DNA of 64,000 bases. Source: Bordetella parapertussis (lineage in GTDB: Bacteria > Pseudomonadota > Gammaproteobacteria > Burkholderiales > Burkholderiaceae_C). The notes beneath the pieces are model-generated. The model worked only from the letters and a program-made list of their open reading frames with translations, was not told where the DNA came from and searched no databases. Position numbers and translations under genes: made by a program. Shown here piece by piece: positions 29,301-39,658 of the stretch. How positions within the stretch are numbered: position 1 is the first letter of the stretch; every line of letters starts with the position of its first letter. Location: positions 6,654 to 70,653 of the forward strand of contig CAMCES010000005.1 in assembly GCA_945873925.1 (NCBI GenBank), in the 5' to 3' direction.

Positions 29301-30563
29301 ATGCACCTGAATGAACTGAAAGCACTTCATGTATCTGAAGTCTTGAAGCAGGCTGAAGAGCTCGAAATCGAAAATACCGGGCGCATGCGCAAACAAGAAT
29401 TGATGTTTGCGATTATCAAAAAGAGAGCGCGCGCAGGTGAACAGGTGTTTGCCGATGGCGTACTTGAAATCCTTCCAGACGGATTTGGTTTTTTGCGCAG
29501 TCCCGACACCAGCTATACCGCGAGTACGGATGACATTTACATCAGCCCCAGTCAGGTCAGGCGTTTCAACCTCCATACAGGTGACATGATCGAAGGTGAA
29601 GTGCGCATTCCAAAAGACGGCGAGCGTTACTTTGCCCTGACCAAGCTTGACCAAGTCAATGGTGATCTGCCTGAAAACAACAAGCACAAAGTCATGTTCG
29701 AAAACTTGACGCCGCTGTTCGCTCGCGAGCAGATGAAGCTTGAGCAAGACATCAAGGGAGATGAGAACATCACCGGTCGCATCATTGACATCATCGCGCC
29801 CATTGGCAAAGGCCAACGCGCATTGCTGGTGGCTCCACCTAAGAGCGGCAAAACCGTGATGATGCAGCACATTGCCCATGCGATTGCAGCCAACTATCCC
29901 GATAGCCACATGATGGTTTTGTTGGTGGATGAGCGCCCGGAAGAAGTCACTGAAATGCAGCGCTCAGTCAAGGCTGAGGTCATTGCATCCACATTTGACG
30001 AGCCTGCCGCGCGACACGTTCATGTGGCTGAGATGGTCATCGAGCGCGCCAAGCGTCTGGTTGAGCTGAAAAAAGATGTGGTTATCTTGCTTGACTCGAT
30101 TACCCGCTTGGCTCGCGCTTACAACAATGTGGTTCCAAGTTCCGGCAAAGTCCTCACAGGTGGTGTCGACGCCAATGCGCTACAAAGACCCAAGCGATTT
30201 TTTGGAGCTGCACGCAAAGTTGAAGAAGGTGGTTCGCTGACCATCATCGCCACTGCATTGATCGACACCGGCAGTCGCATGGATGAGGTTATTTTTGAAG
30301 AGTTCAAGGGCACTGGCAACTGTGAAATCCATTTGGACCGTCGCTTGTATGAAAAGCGCGTGTTTCCAGCCATTCAACTCAATAGAAGTGGAACAAGGCG
30401 CGAGGAACTTTTGTTGGCTCCTGAAATACTTCAAAAATCGAGAATATTGCGTCAATTTATCTACAACTTAGATGAAATTGAGTCTATGGAATTGATGTTG
30501 AAAAACATGAAAGCCACCAAGACCAATGTCGACTTTTTTGACATGATGAGACGGGGCGGCTGA
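29301..30563 (+). CDS. rho: Transcription termination factor Rho
   Basis: The 420-residue hexameric RNA helicase that ends transcription. The N-terminal helix bundle begins [20 protein letters not shown]; the cold-shock-like RNA site follows ([13 protein letters not shown]). The ATPase core has Walker [16 protein letters not shown]-loop and R-loop residues. No long insertion is present in the N-terminal domain. L31 follows. Confidence 0.98.
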   Translation: MHLNELKALHVSEVLKQAEELEIENTGRMRKQELMFAIIKKRARAGEQVFADGVLEILPDGFGFLRSPDTSYTASTDDIYISPSQVRRFNLHTGDMIEGEVRIPKDGERYFALTKLDQVNGDLPENNKHKVMFENLTPLFAREQMKLEQDIKGDENITGRIIDIIAPIGKGQRALLVAPPKSGKTVMMQHIAHAIAANYPDSHMMVLLVDERPEEVTEMQRSVKAEVIASTFDEPAARHVHVAEMVIERAKRLVELKKDVVILLDSITRLARAYNNVVPSSGKVLTGGVDANALQRPKRFFGAARKVEEGGSLTIIATALIDTGSRMDEVIFEEFKGTGNCEIHLDRRLYEKRVFPAIQLNRSGTRREELLLAPEILQKSRILRQFIYNLDEIESMELMLKNMKATKTNVDFFDMMRRGG

Positions 30564-30647
30564 GTGGTTTAATTCGGGCATAATACCCAGTTCTGAAAAG
30601 TGCAAGAGATAGGCTCTTGTGGCTCTCAACTCTCAAAGGAAATGTCA

Positions 30648-30905
30648 ATGAAAGATGGAATTCACCCCGAGTACCGCGAAGTCTGCTTCCAAGACTTGTC
30701 AAATGGCTTTAAATTTGTCACCAAAACATGTGCAAACACCAAAGAGACCATCAAGATGGAAGACGGTCGCGAATTGCCGCTCTATAAGCTAGACACATCA
30801 AGCGAATCACATCCCTTCTACACTGGGACCCAAAAATCCGTGGATACCATGGGCGGTCGTGTTGAGCGGTTCCGTAACAAGTACGGCAAAACAGCAGCAA
30901 AGTAA
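30648..30905 (+). CDS. rpmE2: 50S ribosomal protein L31, type B
   Basis: An 85-residue L31 of the type B (YkgM-like) group: [20 protein letters not shown] and [20 protein letters not shown]. It lacks the CxxC zinc pair of type A L31. In many bacteria the B form replaces the zinc form under zinc starvation; here the place next to rho suggests it is a standard L31. AAAGGAAATGTCA precedes the ATG. Confidence 0.95.
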   Translation: MKDGIHPEYREVCFQDLSNGFKFVTKTCANTKETIKMEDGRELPLYKLDTSSESHPFYTGTQKSVDTMGGRVERFRNKYGKTAAK

Positions 30906-30921
30906 CCCCATCCTGGCTAAA

Positions 30922-30950
30922 AAAAGCAGCTCTTGGGCTGCTTTTTTTTT
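30922..30950 (+). terminator. Intrinsic terminator after rpmE2
   Basis: A 9-bp stem (AAAAGCAGC / GCTGCTTTT), 6-nt loop and a run of nine T. It ends the rho-rpmE2 transcript. Confidence 0.92.
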
Positions 30951-30989
30951 GCCAACACCCCCCAATCAGCCTGTGTCAAACTGTTTTCC

Positions 30990-32687
30990 GTGAATATCCC
31001 GTCACCCGCCTTGGTCGCACAAAGTGCAGTCCGCCGACTTCCTCGGTGGGCTTTGGTTTCATTGTGTTTGATTTATGTGTTGTTTGGTTTTATCGACCGC
31101 GCGCCTTGGAAGCCGATGGATGTGGCTTCTCTGGGATACATGCTGTCATTGGCAAATCTGGAGTCCAGTCTGCTCGAGTTACAAATGGCGGGAATCCCGC
31201 CTGAACTCGATGCCCTTTTCCCCTACTGGTTAGGTGCCATCGGCATCAACATGTTTCAGCCATGGCTGGCAGCCGATATGGCAGCCCGGGTCCCCTTTGT
31301 TTTGATGTCACTGATGAGCATGGTTTGTGTTTGGCATGCCATTTATTTATTGGCGCGCAACCCCCAGGCTCAACCTGTTGCATTTGCCTTTGGTGGTGAA
31401 GCCGACCCAAAGGACTATGCACGCTCATTGGCTGATGCGGGATTGCTTGCTTTGTTGGCATGCTTGGGGCTGGCATTGCCCATTCACGAAACCACACCCA
31501 TGGCCATTCAATTTGACTGCGTAGCTCTGTTGTTTCTGGGCGCTGCCATGTTGCCTTTTTACCCTCAGCGCGGTTTGTTGGTTTGGGGCTTGGGCCTGTT
31601 GTTCTTGTCATTGAGTGGTGCACCATTCATCGCTATCGTTATCGCGCTGGGAAGCACCATACTTTGGCTCAAACATCCCCAGTCACAACGCGGGCAATGG
31701 CTCTTCATGGGTTTGCTATGCCTTGTCTTGGTGATTGCTGCGTTTGTCTTGGATTTGTGGCGTTGGCGAATCACACCCATGAACGAGTTATTGAGTCAAT
31801 ACCGTCAGCGTATCGAATTACCAGTCTGGTTTTTGTGGCCTGCATGGCCTTTGGCGCTATGGACATTGTGGAGTTGGAGAGCACACTGGAAAACGCAATC
31901 ATGGAGTCAGCATCTGGTGCTGCCATTGTTCCTTTTTGTCATTACATTGCTTGCCAGCATCGCGACACCAGACCCCGATCGCACACTCCTTCTCACCTTG
32001 CCATCGATTGCAGCTTTAGCGGCCTTTGCATTGCCAACACTGGGGCGCAGTGTTGCTGCATTGATTGACTGGTTTACTTTGCTGTTTTTCACATGGGGCG
32101 CGTTCATGATTTGGGGTGTTTGGGTTTCACTCGAAACAGGTATCCCGGCCCAACCCGCTCTCAATGTAGAGCGCTTGGTACCTGGCTACATTCACACTTC
32201 CAACGGATTGCATGTGGCGATTGCCGTTTTGGTCACTGTCTTTTGGGTCGGACTGGTTATCTGGCGAATTGGCAGGCATCCTTCAGCCATCTGGAAAAGC
32301 TTGGTTTTGCCTGCGAGCGGTGCCACACTTTGCTGGGTTTTGCTCACGACGCTGTGGCTACCCATTTTGGACCGTGCACTCAGCTATAAATCCTGGGCGG
32401 CTGAATTGACACAAGCGCTTTCATTGAAAGATTGCATTTACGCTGTCGATCTGCATAGAAATCAACTGGCCGGTCTGGCATTTCATACAAACAGCCGCTT
32501 TCAGGCACTGCCCAATGAAGGCAGTCAATTGCAATGCAATTGGTTGTTTGCAAGCCTACAGTCAGTGGCCAACCCCCATGCCATCGACCCACGCCATTGG
32601 ACTCTGGTGAAAAAATCCAAAAGACCCGCTGACAAATCGGAAGAAATCATGATTTTCAAACGTACTCCAGCCAATGGCCATGAGTGA
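30990..32687 (+). CDS. Polytopic membrane protein, glycosyltransferase-39-like
   Basis: A protein of about 565 residues with roughly ten to twelve membrane helices. An early loop with FIDRAPWKPMDVASLGYML and a later SYKSWAAELTQALSLKDCIY in a C-terminal soluble part recall GT-C membrane glycosyltransferases (ArnT/GT39-like), which use polyprenyl-linked sugars. No substrate can be named. The start is unsure: an earlier in-frame ATG (30933) lies inside the preceding terminator, so I use GTG at 30990. It overlaps the MATE gene by 8 bp. Confidence 0.6.
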   Translation: MNIPSPALVAQSAVRRLPRWALVSLCLIYVLFGFIDRAPWKPMDVASLGYMLSLANLESSLLELQMAGIPPELDALFPYWLGAIGINMFQPWLAADMAARVPFVLMSLMSMVCVWHAIYLLARNPQAQPVAFAFGGEADPKDYARSLADAGLLALLACLGLALPIHETTPMAIQFDCVALLFLGAAMLPFYPQRGLLVWGLGLLFLSLSGAPFIAIVIALGSTILWLKHPQSQRGQWLFMGLLCLVLVIAAFVLDLWRWRITPMNELLSQYRQRIELPVWFLWPAWPLALWTLWSWRAHWKTQSWSQHLVLPLFLFVITLLASIATPDPDRTLLLTLPSIAALAAFALPTLGRSVAALIDWFTLLFFTWGAFMIWGVWVSLETGIPAQPALNVERLVPGYIHTSNGLHVAIAVLVTVFWVGLVIWRIGRHPSAIWKSLVLPASGATLCWVLLTTLWLPILDRALSYKSWAAELTQALSLKDCIYAVDLHRNQLAGLAFHTNSRFQALPNEGSQLQCNWLFASLQSVANPHAIDPRHWTLVKKSKRPADKSEEIMIFKRTPANGHE

Positions 32688-34023
32688 AACTAAATTCATC
32701 GTCAAACACGCATCCACTGTCTTGGTTGGACAGTTGGCTGTTGTGCTGTTTGGTGTCGTTGATACGGTGATTGCGGGCAGATATAACCCACAAGCGTTGG
32801 CTGTTTTGTCTGTCAGCGCTGCCATTTACATCACCGTCTATGTCGCCCTGTTGGGTGTCATACAAGCACTGCTTCCTTTGTTCGCTGAACTGAACGGGGC
32901 ACAAAAGAAACCAGAGATAGGTATTTTGTTTCGTCAAAGTTTGTATATCTGGGCGGGACTTTCCTTGCTTGGGATGTCCATCCTGCTGTCGCCTCTTTTT
33001 TTGATGAGATGGACCGAAGTACCAGACACACTTCAAAGTGGTGTGATTGATTACCTGGCGGCGCTGGCAATCGCTCTGCCCGCAGCACTTTTCTTCAGAC
33101 TCTTCAGTTCACTCAACCAAAGTCTAGGCAAACCGAGATTGGTGACTTGGATTCAAGTGGGCGGCTTGGGACTCAAAGTACCCTTGTCAATGCTTTTCGC
33201 CTTTGGATATGGCAATTTACCCGCCATGGGATTGCTAGGTTGCGCCGTTGCCACTGTGCTGGTGAATGCATTGATGATGCTGATCGCACTTGTCCTGTTG
33301 CAAAGACATCGCCTCTACACAGATCTGTATCTTTGGAAAATGCCTGAACCACCTGACTGGCGCTCCATCGGACAAATGCTTCGCCTAGGCATACCCAACG
33401 GCTTGAGTGTGACGGTGGAAGTGACTTCATTTACCCTGATGGCTTTGCTGATTTCAAGGATGGGGGAAGTGTCTGCAGCAAGTCACCAAATTGCCAGCAA
33501 CATGGCGGCGCTTCTCTATATGGTTCCATTGTCTTTTTCAATTGCAGTCAGCGCTCGTCTGAGTTATTGGCGGGGTGCAAATAACCACGCAGCTGTCAAG
33601 CAATGCTTGAAAATTGGTTTTCAGTTGATCATGTTTTTGGCCATGCTGCTGGGCAGCACTCTTTGGGTTTTCAACGAATGGATTGCCAACTGGTACTCCA
33701 AAGACCCAGCTGTTGCAGCATTGGCAGCCTCACTGTTGCTCATGATCGGGGCTTTTCATGTGTTGGATGCATTGCAAACGATTTGCTTTTTTGTCCTCAG
33801 GAGTTTCAAAGTGACGATCGCTCCCCTCTTGATTTACTCGATACCGCTGTGGGGTATTGGACTGACAGGTGGCTCCATATTGGCCTACGACGGCTTGGGT
33901 TCCATTCCCGCCATGCATTCACCTACTGCCTTTTGGTATATGAACATATTGGCACTGAGCTTTGTTTGCACGGGCTTGCTGCTCTTGATTGGCTTTCAAG
34001 TAAAGAAGCTCAATGCGCATTGA
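32680..34023 (+). CDS. MATE family efflux transporter
   Basis: A membrane protein of about 447 residues with twelve hydrophobic segments in two similar halves, as in multidrug and toxic-compound extrusion antiporters driven by Na+ or H+. Typical segments are VDTVIAGRYNPQALAVLSV and GIPNGLSVTVEVTSFTLMAL. The substrate is unknown. The start overlaps the upstream membrane protein, so the two are probably translated together. It converges on phoR with a 14-bp overlap. Confidence 0.88.
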   Translation: MSETKFIVKHASTVLVGQLAVVLFGVVDTVIAGRYNPQALAVLSVSAAIYITVYVALLGVIQALLPLFAELNGAQKKPEIGILFRQSLYIWAGLSLLGMSILLSPLFLMRWTEVPDTLQSGVIDYLAALAIALPAALFFRLFSSLNQSLGKPRLVTWIQVGGLGLKVPLSMLFAFGYGNLPAMGLLGCAVATVLVNALMMLIALVLLQRHRLYTDLYLWKMPEPPDWRSIGQMLRLGIPNGLSVTVEVTSFTLMALLISRMGEVSAASHQIASNMAALLYMVPLSFSIAVSARLSYWRGANNHAAVKQCLKIGFQLIMFLAMLLGSTLWVFNEWIANWYSKDPAVAALAASLLLMIGAFHVLDALQTICFFVLRSFKVTIAPLLIYSIPLWGIGLTGGSILAYDGLGSIPAMHSPTAFWYMNILALSFVCTGLLLLIGFQVKKLNAH

Positions 34024-35386
34024 CTGACGCCACCTCTGCAGGCGCTTTATGACGCACCCGGGATGACGGAAACATCAAAGAAAATGTCGAGCCCTGGCTG
34101 AGCTTGCTCTCGATCTGCAAAGTTCCCCCATGCCGCTGAATCACGTGCTTGACAATGGCCAGTCCCAAGCCTGTACCCCCGGTATCTCTTGATCGGCTGC
34201 GATCGATCCGGTAAAAACGCTCAGAGAGTCTGGGGATATGCTCGGGTGCAATGCCTGGGCCAGAGTCTTCGACCGAAAACACCAAACCCTCGCTCGATGG
34301 TTGCCATCTGATGTCTACACGGCCACCTGCTGGTGTATAGCGAAGGGCGTTGCTGATCAAGTTAGAAAAAGCGCTTATCAACTCTGAAAAATAACAAGCT
34401 ATCTCCCAGCCACTGGTGTCGAAATCATCGTGAAAAACCAATGTGTGTGACGTCAGTCCATCCGGATGGAGCACCGCAAGCAGACCTTGTGCATCTTCCT
34501 TGCATCGCTGTGATATGGCATCAACCGACAGCCATTCGTGATGGCTGGGGAATGGACTGCCCTCCAAGCGAGACAAGGTCAGCAAATCCCCCACCAGCGA
34601 CTTCATCCGTTGTGCTTGGTTTGACATCAGCAGGAGGTATTTGTCCTGCTCCTGCGGTGAAAGAGAAAGGTTTTGCAAGGTTTCGACAAAACCAAGCAAA
34701 ACCGTCAGAGGTGTGCGTATTTCATGAGAGACATTGGCCACAAAATCACGCCGCATCACTTCTGCTTGCTCCAGAGAAGTGACATCTCTTGACAACAACA
34801 GCATCCGCCCATCGCCATAAGGAAAGAGTTGAATACCTACTTTGTGGGGGTTATCTGCTCGATGCAATCGACCTTCGATAATGACCTCATGGTCGAATAA
34901 CTGTTTATTGATGTAACTGCTGAACACAGGATTACGAATCATGTTGGCAATCAACTGTTGTGAATCCAAGTGAGGGTCAATACCCAATTGTTTGGCAGCT
35001 GTTTGGTTGCACCATTGAATACGTGATTCAGGATCAAGCAGCAAAACCCCATTCGGGGAAGCTTGTATGGCAGACAAAAATTGCCGCAGGCTGTCTTCGC
35101 TTGCCAGCCTGAGCGTTTCATTTGACTTCAAAAGCTTTCGGATGCGCTCATGCAATTGACCCCAAATACTTGGGAGGTCTGGATCATTGTTCAAATCGTC
35201 AGAATTCAACCAACGCCTTAATTTTTGACCACGCCAGGTATCGACCAAGTAAAGCAATGAAGAAGCAACCAACATGCCAATCAGTATGTCTGACAGTTGT
35301 CCTGAGCTCCAAGGGAGTAAAAAGGCGGCGAATCCAACAAAAGATAAAAAGACAATATAGAGAAAGATTCGCTCAAACATGGCCAT
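34010..35386 (-). CDS. phoR: Phosphate regulon sensor histidine kinase PhoR
   Basis: A 458-residue inner-membrane kinase. Two short hydrophobic segments lie in the first 50 residues with almost no periplasmic loop. A PAS domain follows (SPNGVLLLDPESRIQWCNQTA). Then comes the HisKA box with the phosphorylated His (FVANVSHEIRTPLTVLLGF) and an ATPase domain (DSGPGIAPEHIPRLSERFYR). It senses the PstSCAB/PhoU state and phosphorylates PhoB. It is the last gene of the pst-pho operon, 3 bp after phoB. Confidence 0.95.
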   Translation of the reverse strand: MAMFERIFLYIVFLSFVGFAAFLLPWSSGQLSDILIGMLVASSLLYLVDTWRGQKLRRWLNSDDLNNDPDLPSIWGQLHERIRKLLKSNETLRLASEDSLRQFLSAIQASPNGVLLLDPESRIQWCNQTAAKQLGIDPHLDSQQLIANMIRNPVFSSYINKQLFDHEVIIEGRLHRADNPHKVGIQLFPYGDGRMLLLSRDVTSLEQAEVMRRDFVANVSHEIRTPLTVLLGFVETLQNLSLSPQEQDKYLLLMSNQAQRMKSLVGDLLTLSRLEGSPFPSHHEWLSVDAISQRCKEDAQGLLAVLHPDGLTSHTLVFHDDFDTSGWEIACYFSELISAFSNLISNALRYTPAGGRVDIRWQPSSEGLVFSVEDSGPGIAPEHIPRLSERFYRIDRSRSRDTGGTGLGLAIVKHVIQRHGGTLQIESKLSQGSTFSLMFPSSRVRHKAPAEVASVNAH

Positions 35387-35389
35387 TGG

Positions 35390-36085
35390 TTAATTGGTAA
35401 TGGACTTAGAAAACCTGTAACCGGCACCTCGAACAGTCTCCACCATGCTGCCAGCATCCCCCAAAGCTTCACGCAGGCGTTTCACGTGAACATCGACCGT
35501 CCGCTCTTCGATGAAAACATGATCGCCCCATACCTTGTCAAGCAATTGGGCGCGAGAATGAACTCGCTCTGAGTGGTGCATGAAAAAATTAAGCAACTTG
35601 AACTCTGTGGGGCCAAGCTTGAGGGTCTTGCCATCGTAGGTGACCCTGTGGGTTGCGCCATCCAAATGCAGATCGCCCATAGTGACACTGTCTTCTGCCT
35701 GTTCAGGGGCGCGTCGGCGCAACACAGAACGGATTCGGGCAAGCAATTCTTGGGTTGAAAAAGGTTTGGTGATGTAATCATCTGCGCCGGCATCTAAACC
35801 AGACACCTTGTCATGCTCCTCACTTTTGGCAGTCAGCATCAAGATAGGCACAGACTTGGTACGCGCATCGTTTCTCCACTTGCGCGCCCAGACAACACCG
35901 TTTTGACCTGGCAACATCCAGTCGAGCAAGATCACATCTGGCAAAACAGCATCTATCTCTCTTTGCGCGCTTTCACCATCTTCTGCCCAAATGGGAGATA
36001 AACCATTGTGTCGTAAATTCACTGAAATCAATTCAGCAATAGAGGATTCATCTTCGACAATCAAAACACGAGGCAAATGGCGCAT
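35390..36085 (-). CDS. phoB: Phosphate regulon response regulator PhoB
   Basis: A 231-residue OmpR-type regulator. The receiver domain has the phosphoacceptor Asp in VILLDWMLPGQNGV; the C-terminal winged helix ends in RTVDVHVKRLREALGD. It binds Pho boxes, and likely boxes are present between pstS and ppx in this window. It is 5 bp after phoU. Confidence 0.97.
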   Translation of the reverse strand: MRHLPRVLIVEDESSIAELISVNLRHNGLSPIWAEDGESAQREIDAVLPDVILLDWMLPGQNGVVWARKWRNDARTKSVPILMLTAKSEEHDKVSGLDAGADDYITKPFSTQELLARIRSVLRRRAPEQAEDSVTMGDLHLDGATHRVTYDGKTLKLGPTEFKLLNFFMHHSERVHSRAQLLDKVWGDHVFIEERTVDVHVKRLREALGDAGSMVETVRGAGYRFSKSITN

Positions 36086-36090
36086 GGTGG

Positions 36091-36804
36091 TTATTGAAGT
36101 TTGGATTCGATTTTCTCGAGACTGGTGTGTCGAACGTCTTCACCTTTAACAATGTAGATGATCAATTCCGCAATGTTTTTGGCGTGATCCCCGATACGTT
36201 CGAGTGCTTTAGCCACAAACAGGAGATCCAAACTTGGTGTGATCGTGCGGGCATCTTCCATCATGTATGTGATGAGTTTGCGAACAAAACCGTCGAATTC
36301 CTTGTCAATCAAACCATCTTCTTTCAAGATGGTCAAAGCAGTCGATGTATCTAACCTGGCAAAAGCATCCAAGGATTTACGAATCAAACCGCTGGCCATC
36401 TCGGTGGTTAAACGCAGTTCAGTTGCTGGCAAGGATTTGTAAACGCCAGTTGAAATCATGGACTTCACCATGCGGGCAATTTTGTTTGCTTCGTCTCCAG
36501 CTCTCTCAAGATTGGCTGTCGCTTTGGAAATCGCCATGAGCAAACGCAAATCTTTGGCTGTCGGTTGTCTTTTTGCAATGATGGATGACAACTCGCGGTC
36601 AATCTCGACTTCCATGGCGTTGACATGGTTTTCAGTTTCAATGACTTGATCAGCCACATCCTCCACGAACAATAGTAAAGCGTATGTGGCTTGCTGGATT
36701 TGAGATTCGACCAAACCACCCATTTCCATGAGTCGCGATGAAACATGATCGAGCTCAGAGTCAAACTGTGATGAAAGGTGTTTATCGGGCATATCAATCC
36801 TCAA
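36091..36804 (-). CDS. phoU: Phosphate transport system regulator PhoU
   Basis: A 237-residue protein of two three-helix bundles. The metal-binding ExxxD patterns are seen in NLERAGDEANKIARM and ALERIGDHAKNIAELIIY. It links the Pst transporter to PhoR and keeps the regulon off when phosphate is ample. It is in the pst operon directly after pstB. Confidence 0.96.
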   Translation of the reverse strand: MRIDMPDKHLSSQFDSELDHVSSRLMEMGGLVESQIQQATYALLLFVEDVADQVIETENHVNAMEVEIDRELSSIIAKRQPTAKDLRLLMAISKATANLERAGDEANKIARMVKSMISTGVYKSLPATELRLTTEMASGLIRKSLDAFARLDTSTALTILKEDGLIDKEFDGFVRKLITYMMEDARTITPSLDLLFVAKALERIGDHAKNIAELIIYIVKGEDVRHTSLEKIESKLQ

Positions 36805-36818
36805 AATTTAAAAAAATA

Positions 36819-37595
36819 TCAACCAAAACGGCCAGTGATGTAGTCTTCTGTCTCTTTGCGCTCAGGCTTTAAGAAAATCTGATCAGTGACACCAAATTCA
36901 ACGAGGTTACCAAGGTACATGTAGGCTGTGAAGTCAGAAACACGCGCAGCTTGCTGCATGTTGTGGGTCACGATGGCAACTGTGTAGTCTTGTTTGAGTT
37001 CACTGACCAACTCTTCGACTTTGGCTGTTGATATTGGATCCAAAGCTGACGTTGGTTCATCCAACAAAATCACTTTGGGTTTGACAGCCACTGAACGCGC
37101 AATGCACAGACGTTGTTGTTGCCCGCCTGACAGAGACAAGCCACTGACATGAAGCTTGTCTTTGACTTCCTTCCAGATGGCTCCTTTGGTCAGCGCCCAT
37201 TCAACCCGGTCGTCCATATCCGAGCGACTCAGGTTTTCATAGAGTCGAATACCAAAAGCGATGTTTTCATAAATAGACATGGGGAAGGGTGTTGGCTTTT
37301 GGAACACCATGCCCACTTGTGCGCGAAGCAAATTCATGTCTTGCTTTTTGTCCAAGATATTGTTGCCGTACAACTTGATTTCACCTTCCGCACGCTGACC
37401 AGGGTAAATGCTGTACATGCGGTTCAAGGTGCGCAAAAGCGTTGATTTGCCGCAACCAGAAGGCCCAATGAAGGCCGTGACTTTGTTTTCGGCGATGTTC
37501 AAATTGACATCTTTAAGGCCCTGGAAGGCACCATAGTAAAAATCAAGATGGCGAATTTCAATCGCATTAGGAAGGCTGGCAGAGGTAGTTGACAT
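36819..37595 (-). CDS. pstB: Phosphate ABC transporter ATPase PstB
   Basis: A 258-residue ABC ATPase with Walker [18 protein letters not shown], signature [14 protein letters not shown] and Walker [14 protein letters not shown]. It powers high-affinity phosphate uptake with PstSCA. I use ATG 37595 (MSTTSASLP), since the in-frame extension upstream lies between the genes without support. Confidence 0.97.
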   Translation of the reverse strand: MSTTSASLPNAIEIRHLDFYYGAFQGLKDVNLNIAENKVTAFIGPSGCGKSTLLRTLNRMYSIYPGQRAEGEIKLYGNNILDKKQDMNLLRAQVGMVFQKPTPFPMSIYENIAFGIRLYENLSRSDMDDRVEWALTKGAIWKEVKDKLHVSGLSLSGGQQQRLCIARSVAVKPKVILLDEPTSALDPISTAKVEELVSELKQDYTVAIVTHNMQQAARVSDFTAYMYLGNLVEFGVTDQIFLKPERKETEDYITGRFG

Positions 37596-37615
37596 GAGAT
37601 GGGACCTTTGGTGAA

Positions 37616-38461
37616 TCAGACTTTGACTTTTTCGCGGAAAGCCACGCGCGCAGTGATGTTCAATAAAAGCACGGCCAGGGTGATGATCAATGCGCCACCC
37701 CAAGCCAGCTGGATCCAGTTTTCGTAGGGGCTCATGGCGAACTGGAAAATCACCACTGGCAGGTTAGAAATTGGCGCATTCATGTTGGTGCTGAAAAACT
37801 GATTGTTCAATGCTGTGAATAAAAGAGGTGCCGTCTCGCCGCTGATCCGTGCCACTGCCAGCAACAAGCCGGTGATGACGCCGCTTTTAGCAGCACGTAG
37901 GGTCACCATGATGGAAACTTTCCACCGTGGCGCACCCAATGCGAAAGCCGCTTCTCGCAGACTGCCAGGGACAAGCCGCAAAATATTTTCTGTGGTTCGC
38001 ATGACCACAGGAATGGCAATCAGTGAGAGTGCCATGCTGCCGGCATAGCCAGAGAAATGTCCCACGGTAGACACCGCCACAGAGTAAACAAACAAGCCCA
38101 AAACAATAGAAGGAGCCGACAACATGATGTCAGTGACAAATCGGGTGATTGCAGCTGTTTTACTGCTGTCGCCATACTCTGTCAGATAGATACCCGCCAG
38201 GATACCAATTGGCGTGGATACGAGAACGGACAAGCCCACAATCATCAGGCTGCCAATGATGGCATTGCGCAAACCGCCACCTTCAGAGCCAGGAGCCGGC
38301 GTGTCATTCAAAAACAAGGATGGCTGGAGTGCAGACAGCCCATTTGAAAACAAAACAAAAAGAATCCAAAACAATGCCACGAGTCCAATCGCCATGGCGG
38401 TCATGGAAAGCGCCAAGCCGACCAAGTTGGTGAGTTTTCGTTTTTGATAGAGGTTAGACAT
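37616..38461 (-). CDS. pstA: Phosphate ABC transporter permease PstA
   Basis: A 281-residue inner-membrane permease with six hydrophobic segments. The coupling-loop motif [20 protein letters not shown] is present. It forms the membrane channel with PstC. Confidence 0.96.
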   Translation of the reverse strand: MSNLYQKRKLTNLVGLALSMTAMAIGLVALFWILFVLFSNGLSALQPSLFLNDTPAPGSEGGGLRNAIIGSLMIVGLSVLVSTPIGILAGIYLTEYGDSSKTAAITRFVTDIMLSAPSIVLGLFVYSVAVSTVGHFSGYAGSMALSLIAIPVVMRTTENILRLVPGSLREAAFALGAPRWKVSIMVTLRAAKSGVITGLLLAVARISGETAPLLFTALNNQFFSTNMNAPISNLPVVIFQFAMSPYENWIQLAWGGALIITLAVLLLNITARVAFREKVKV

Positions 38462-38527
38462 GGTGATGGGTGTTGGATTTCAAAGGGTTCTATGGGGTCG
38501 GCTGCGCTGACAAAGTCGTGAAGAGAG

Positions 38528-39535
38528 TCAATGACCCTTTGCATTTTCAGTTCGGTTGATCATCCACTTGGCCGCAGACAACACCACAAAAGTGATGCAA
38601 AACAAAAGGAAGCCCAGCGCGAAAAGCGTGTTGAAATGCAAGCCACCTGCTTCCCCAAACTCGTTGGCTAAGACAGAAGCAATGGAGGTTCCCGGGGAGA
38701 AAAGTGAGGTAGGCAAGCGGTTAGCGTTTCCAATGACAAATGTCACCGCCATGGTCTCGCCAAGCGCCCTTCCCAGTCCTAACATGACACCGCCAATCAC
38801 ACCTACTTGGGTATAGGGCAGAACCACTTTGCGCACCACTTCCCAGGTGGTGCAGCCAAGACCATAAGCTGATTCTCGCAAGATGGCCGGTGTGATCTCA
38901 AAAACATCGCGCATCACAGCAGCCACAAAAGGCAACACCATGAAAGACAAAATGATGCCCGCCGCCAAAATGCCCAAACCCGTGATGGCACCGCCAAACA
39001 ACCAACCAATCAACGGCATGCCACCCAGGAGCGTTTGCAAGGGAACCTGCATGTAATCGGCATAAACGGGCGCAAAAACAAACAAACCGAACATGCCATA
39101 AATGATGGAAGGCACAGCGGCCAGCAGTTCAATGGCCGTGCCAAGCGGACGTCTGAGCCAAACTGGGCAGGTTTCCGTCAGAAAAACAGCAATGCCAAAC
39201 GCCAAGGGCACAGAAATCAGCATGGCGATGCCAGCACTTAAAACAGTACCAACGATCGAGATGGCTGCACCAAATTCATCATTGATGATGTCCCACTCGA
39301 CGTACCACAGGAAATGGACACCAAATTTAGTGAACGTAGGCAGTGCGTTGTAGAAAAGAGAAACGATGATGCCCGCCAAGGCAATCAGGACGAGCAGTGA
39401 AAAGGACTGGGTCAGTCGGTGGAAAACAGCATCTTGCAAGCGCTGCTTTTTCGCCACGGATCTCATGTTTGCAATGTGCGCAGCATTGTCAACGGCAGCA
39501 TCTGAGTGAGCTGAATTGGTTTGGGTTGATGTCAT
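38528..39535 (-). CDS. pstC: Phosphate ABC transporter permease PstC
   Basis: A permease of about 335 residues with six main membrane segments and a coupling loop ESAYGLGCTTWEVVRKVVLP. It pairs with PstA. I use ATG 39535 (MTSTQTNSAHS); an in-frame ATG at 39577 would add 14 residues and lies 10 bp after the hairpin between pstS and pstC. Neither start has a clear ribosome site. Confidence 0.94.
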   Translation of the reverse strand: MTSTQTNSAHSDAAVDNAAHIANMRSVAKKQRLQDAVFHRLTQSFSLLVLIALAGIIVSLFYNALPTFTKFGVHFLWYVEWDIINDEFGAAISIVGTVLSAGIAMLISVPLAFGIAVFLTETCPVWLRRPLGTAIELLAAVPSIIYGMFGLFVFAPVYADYMQVPLQTLLGGMPLIGWLFGGAITGLGILAAGIILSFMVLPFVAAVMRDVFEITPAILRESAYGLGCTTWEVVRKVVLPYTQVGVIGGVMLGLGRALGETMAVTFVIGNANRLPTSLFSPGTSIASVLANEFGEAGGLHFNTLFALGFLLFCITFVVLSAAKWMINRTENAKGH

Positions 39536-39587
39536 TGGCCAGTTATCAATCATACGAACAGTCATAGGTGTGATCATTTAGCACAAA

Positions 39588-39618
39588 CCCACCGATATAC
39601 ACCATGCATACCGGTGGG
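39588..39618 (-). other. Hairpin between pstS and pstC
   Basis: Arms CCCACCG / CGGTGGG with a 17-nt middle that can pair further. No long T run follows. It fits a transcript-stabilising or partial attenuating structure that leaves more pstS than pstCAB message, as known for binding-protein operons. Confidence 0.6.
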
Positions 39619-39658
39619 CCTAGAAAAACCAAAATGCTCTATTTGGGCTTTGCTGCTT

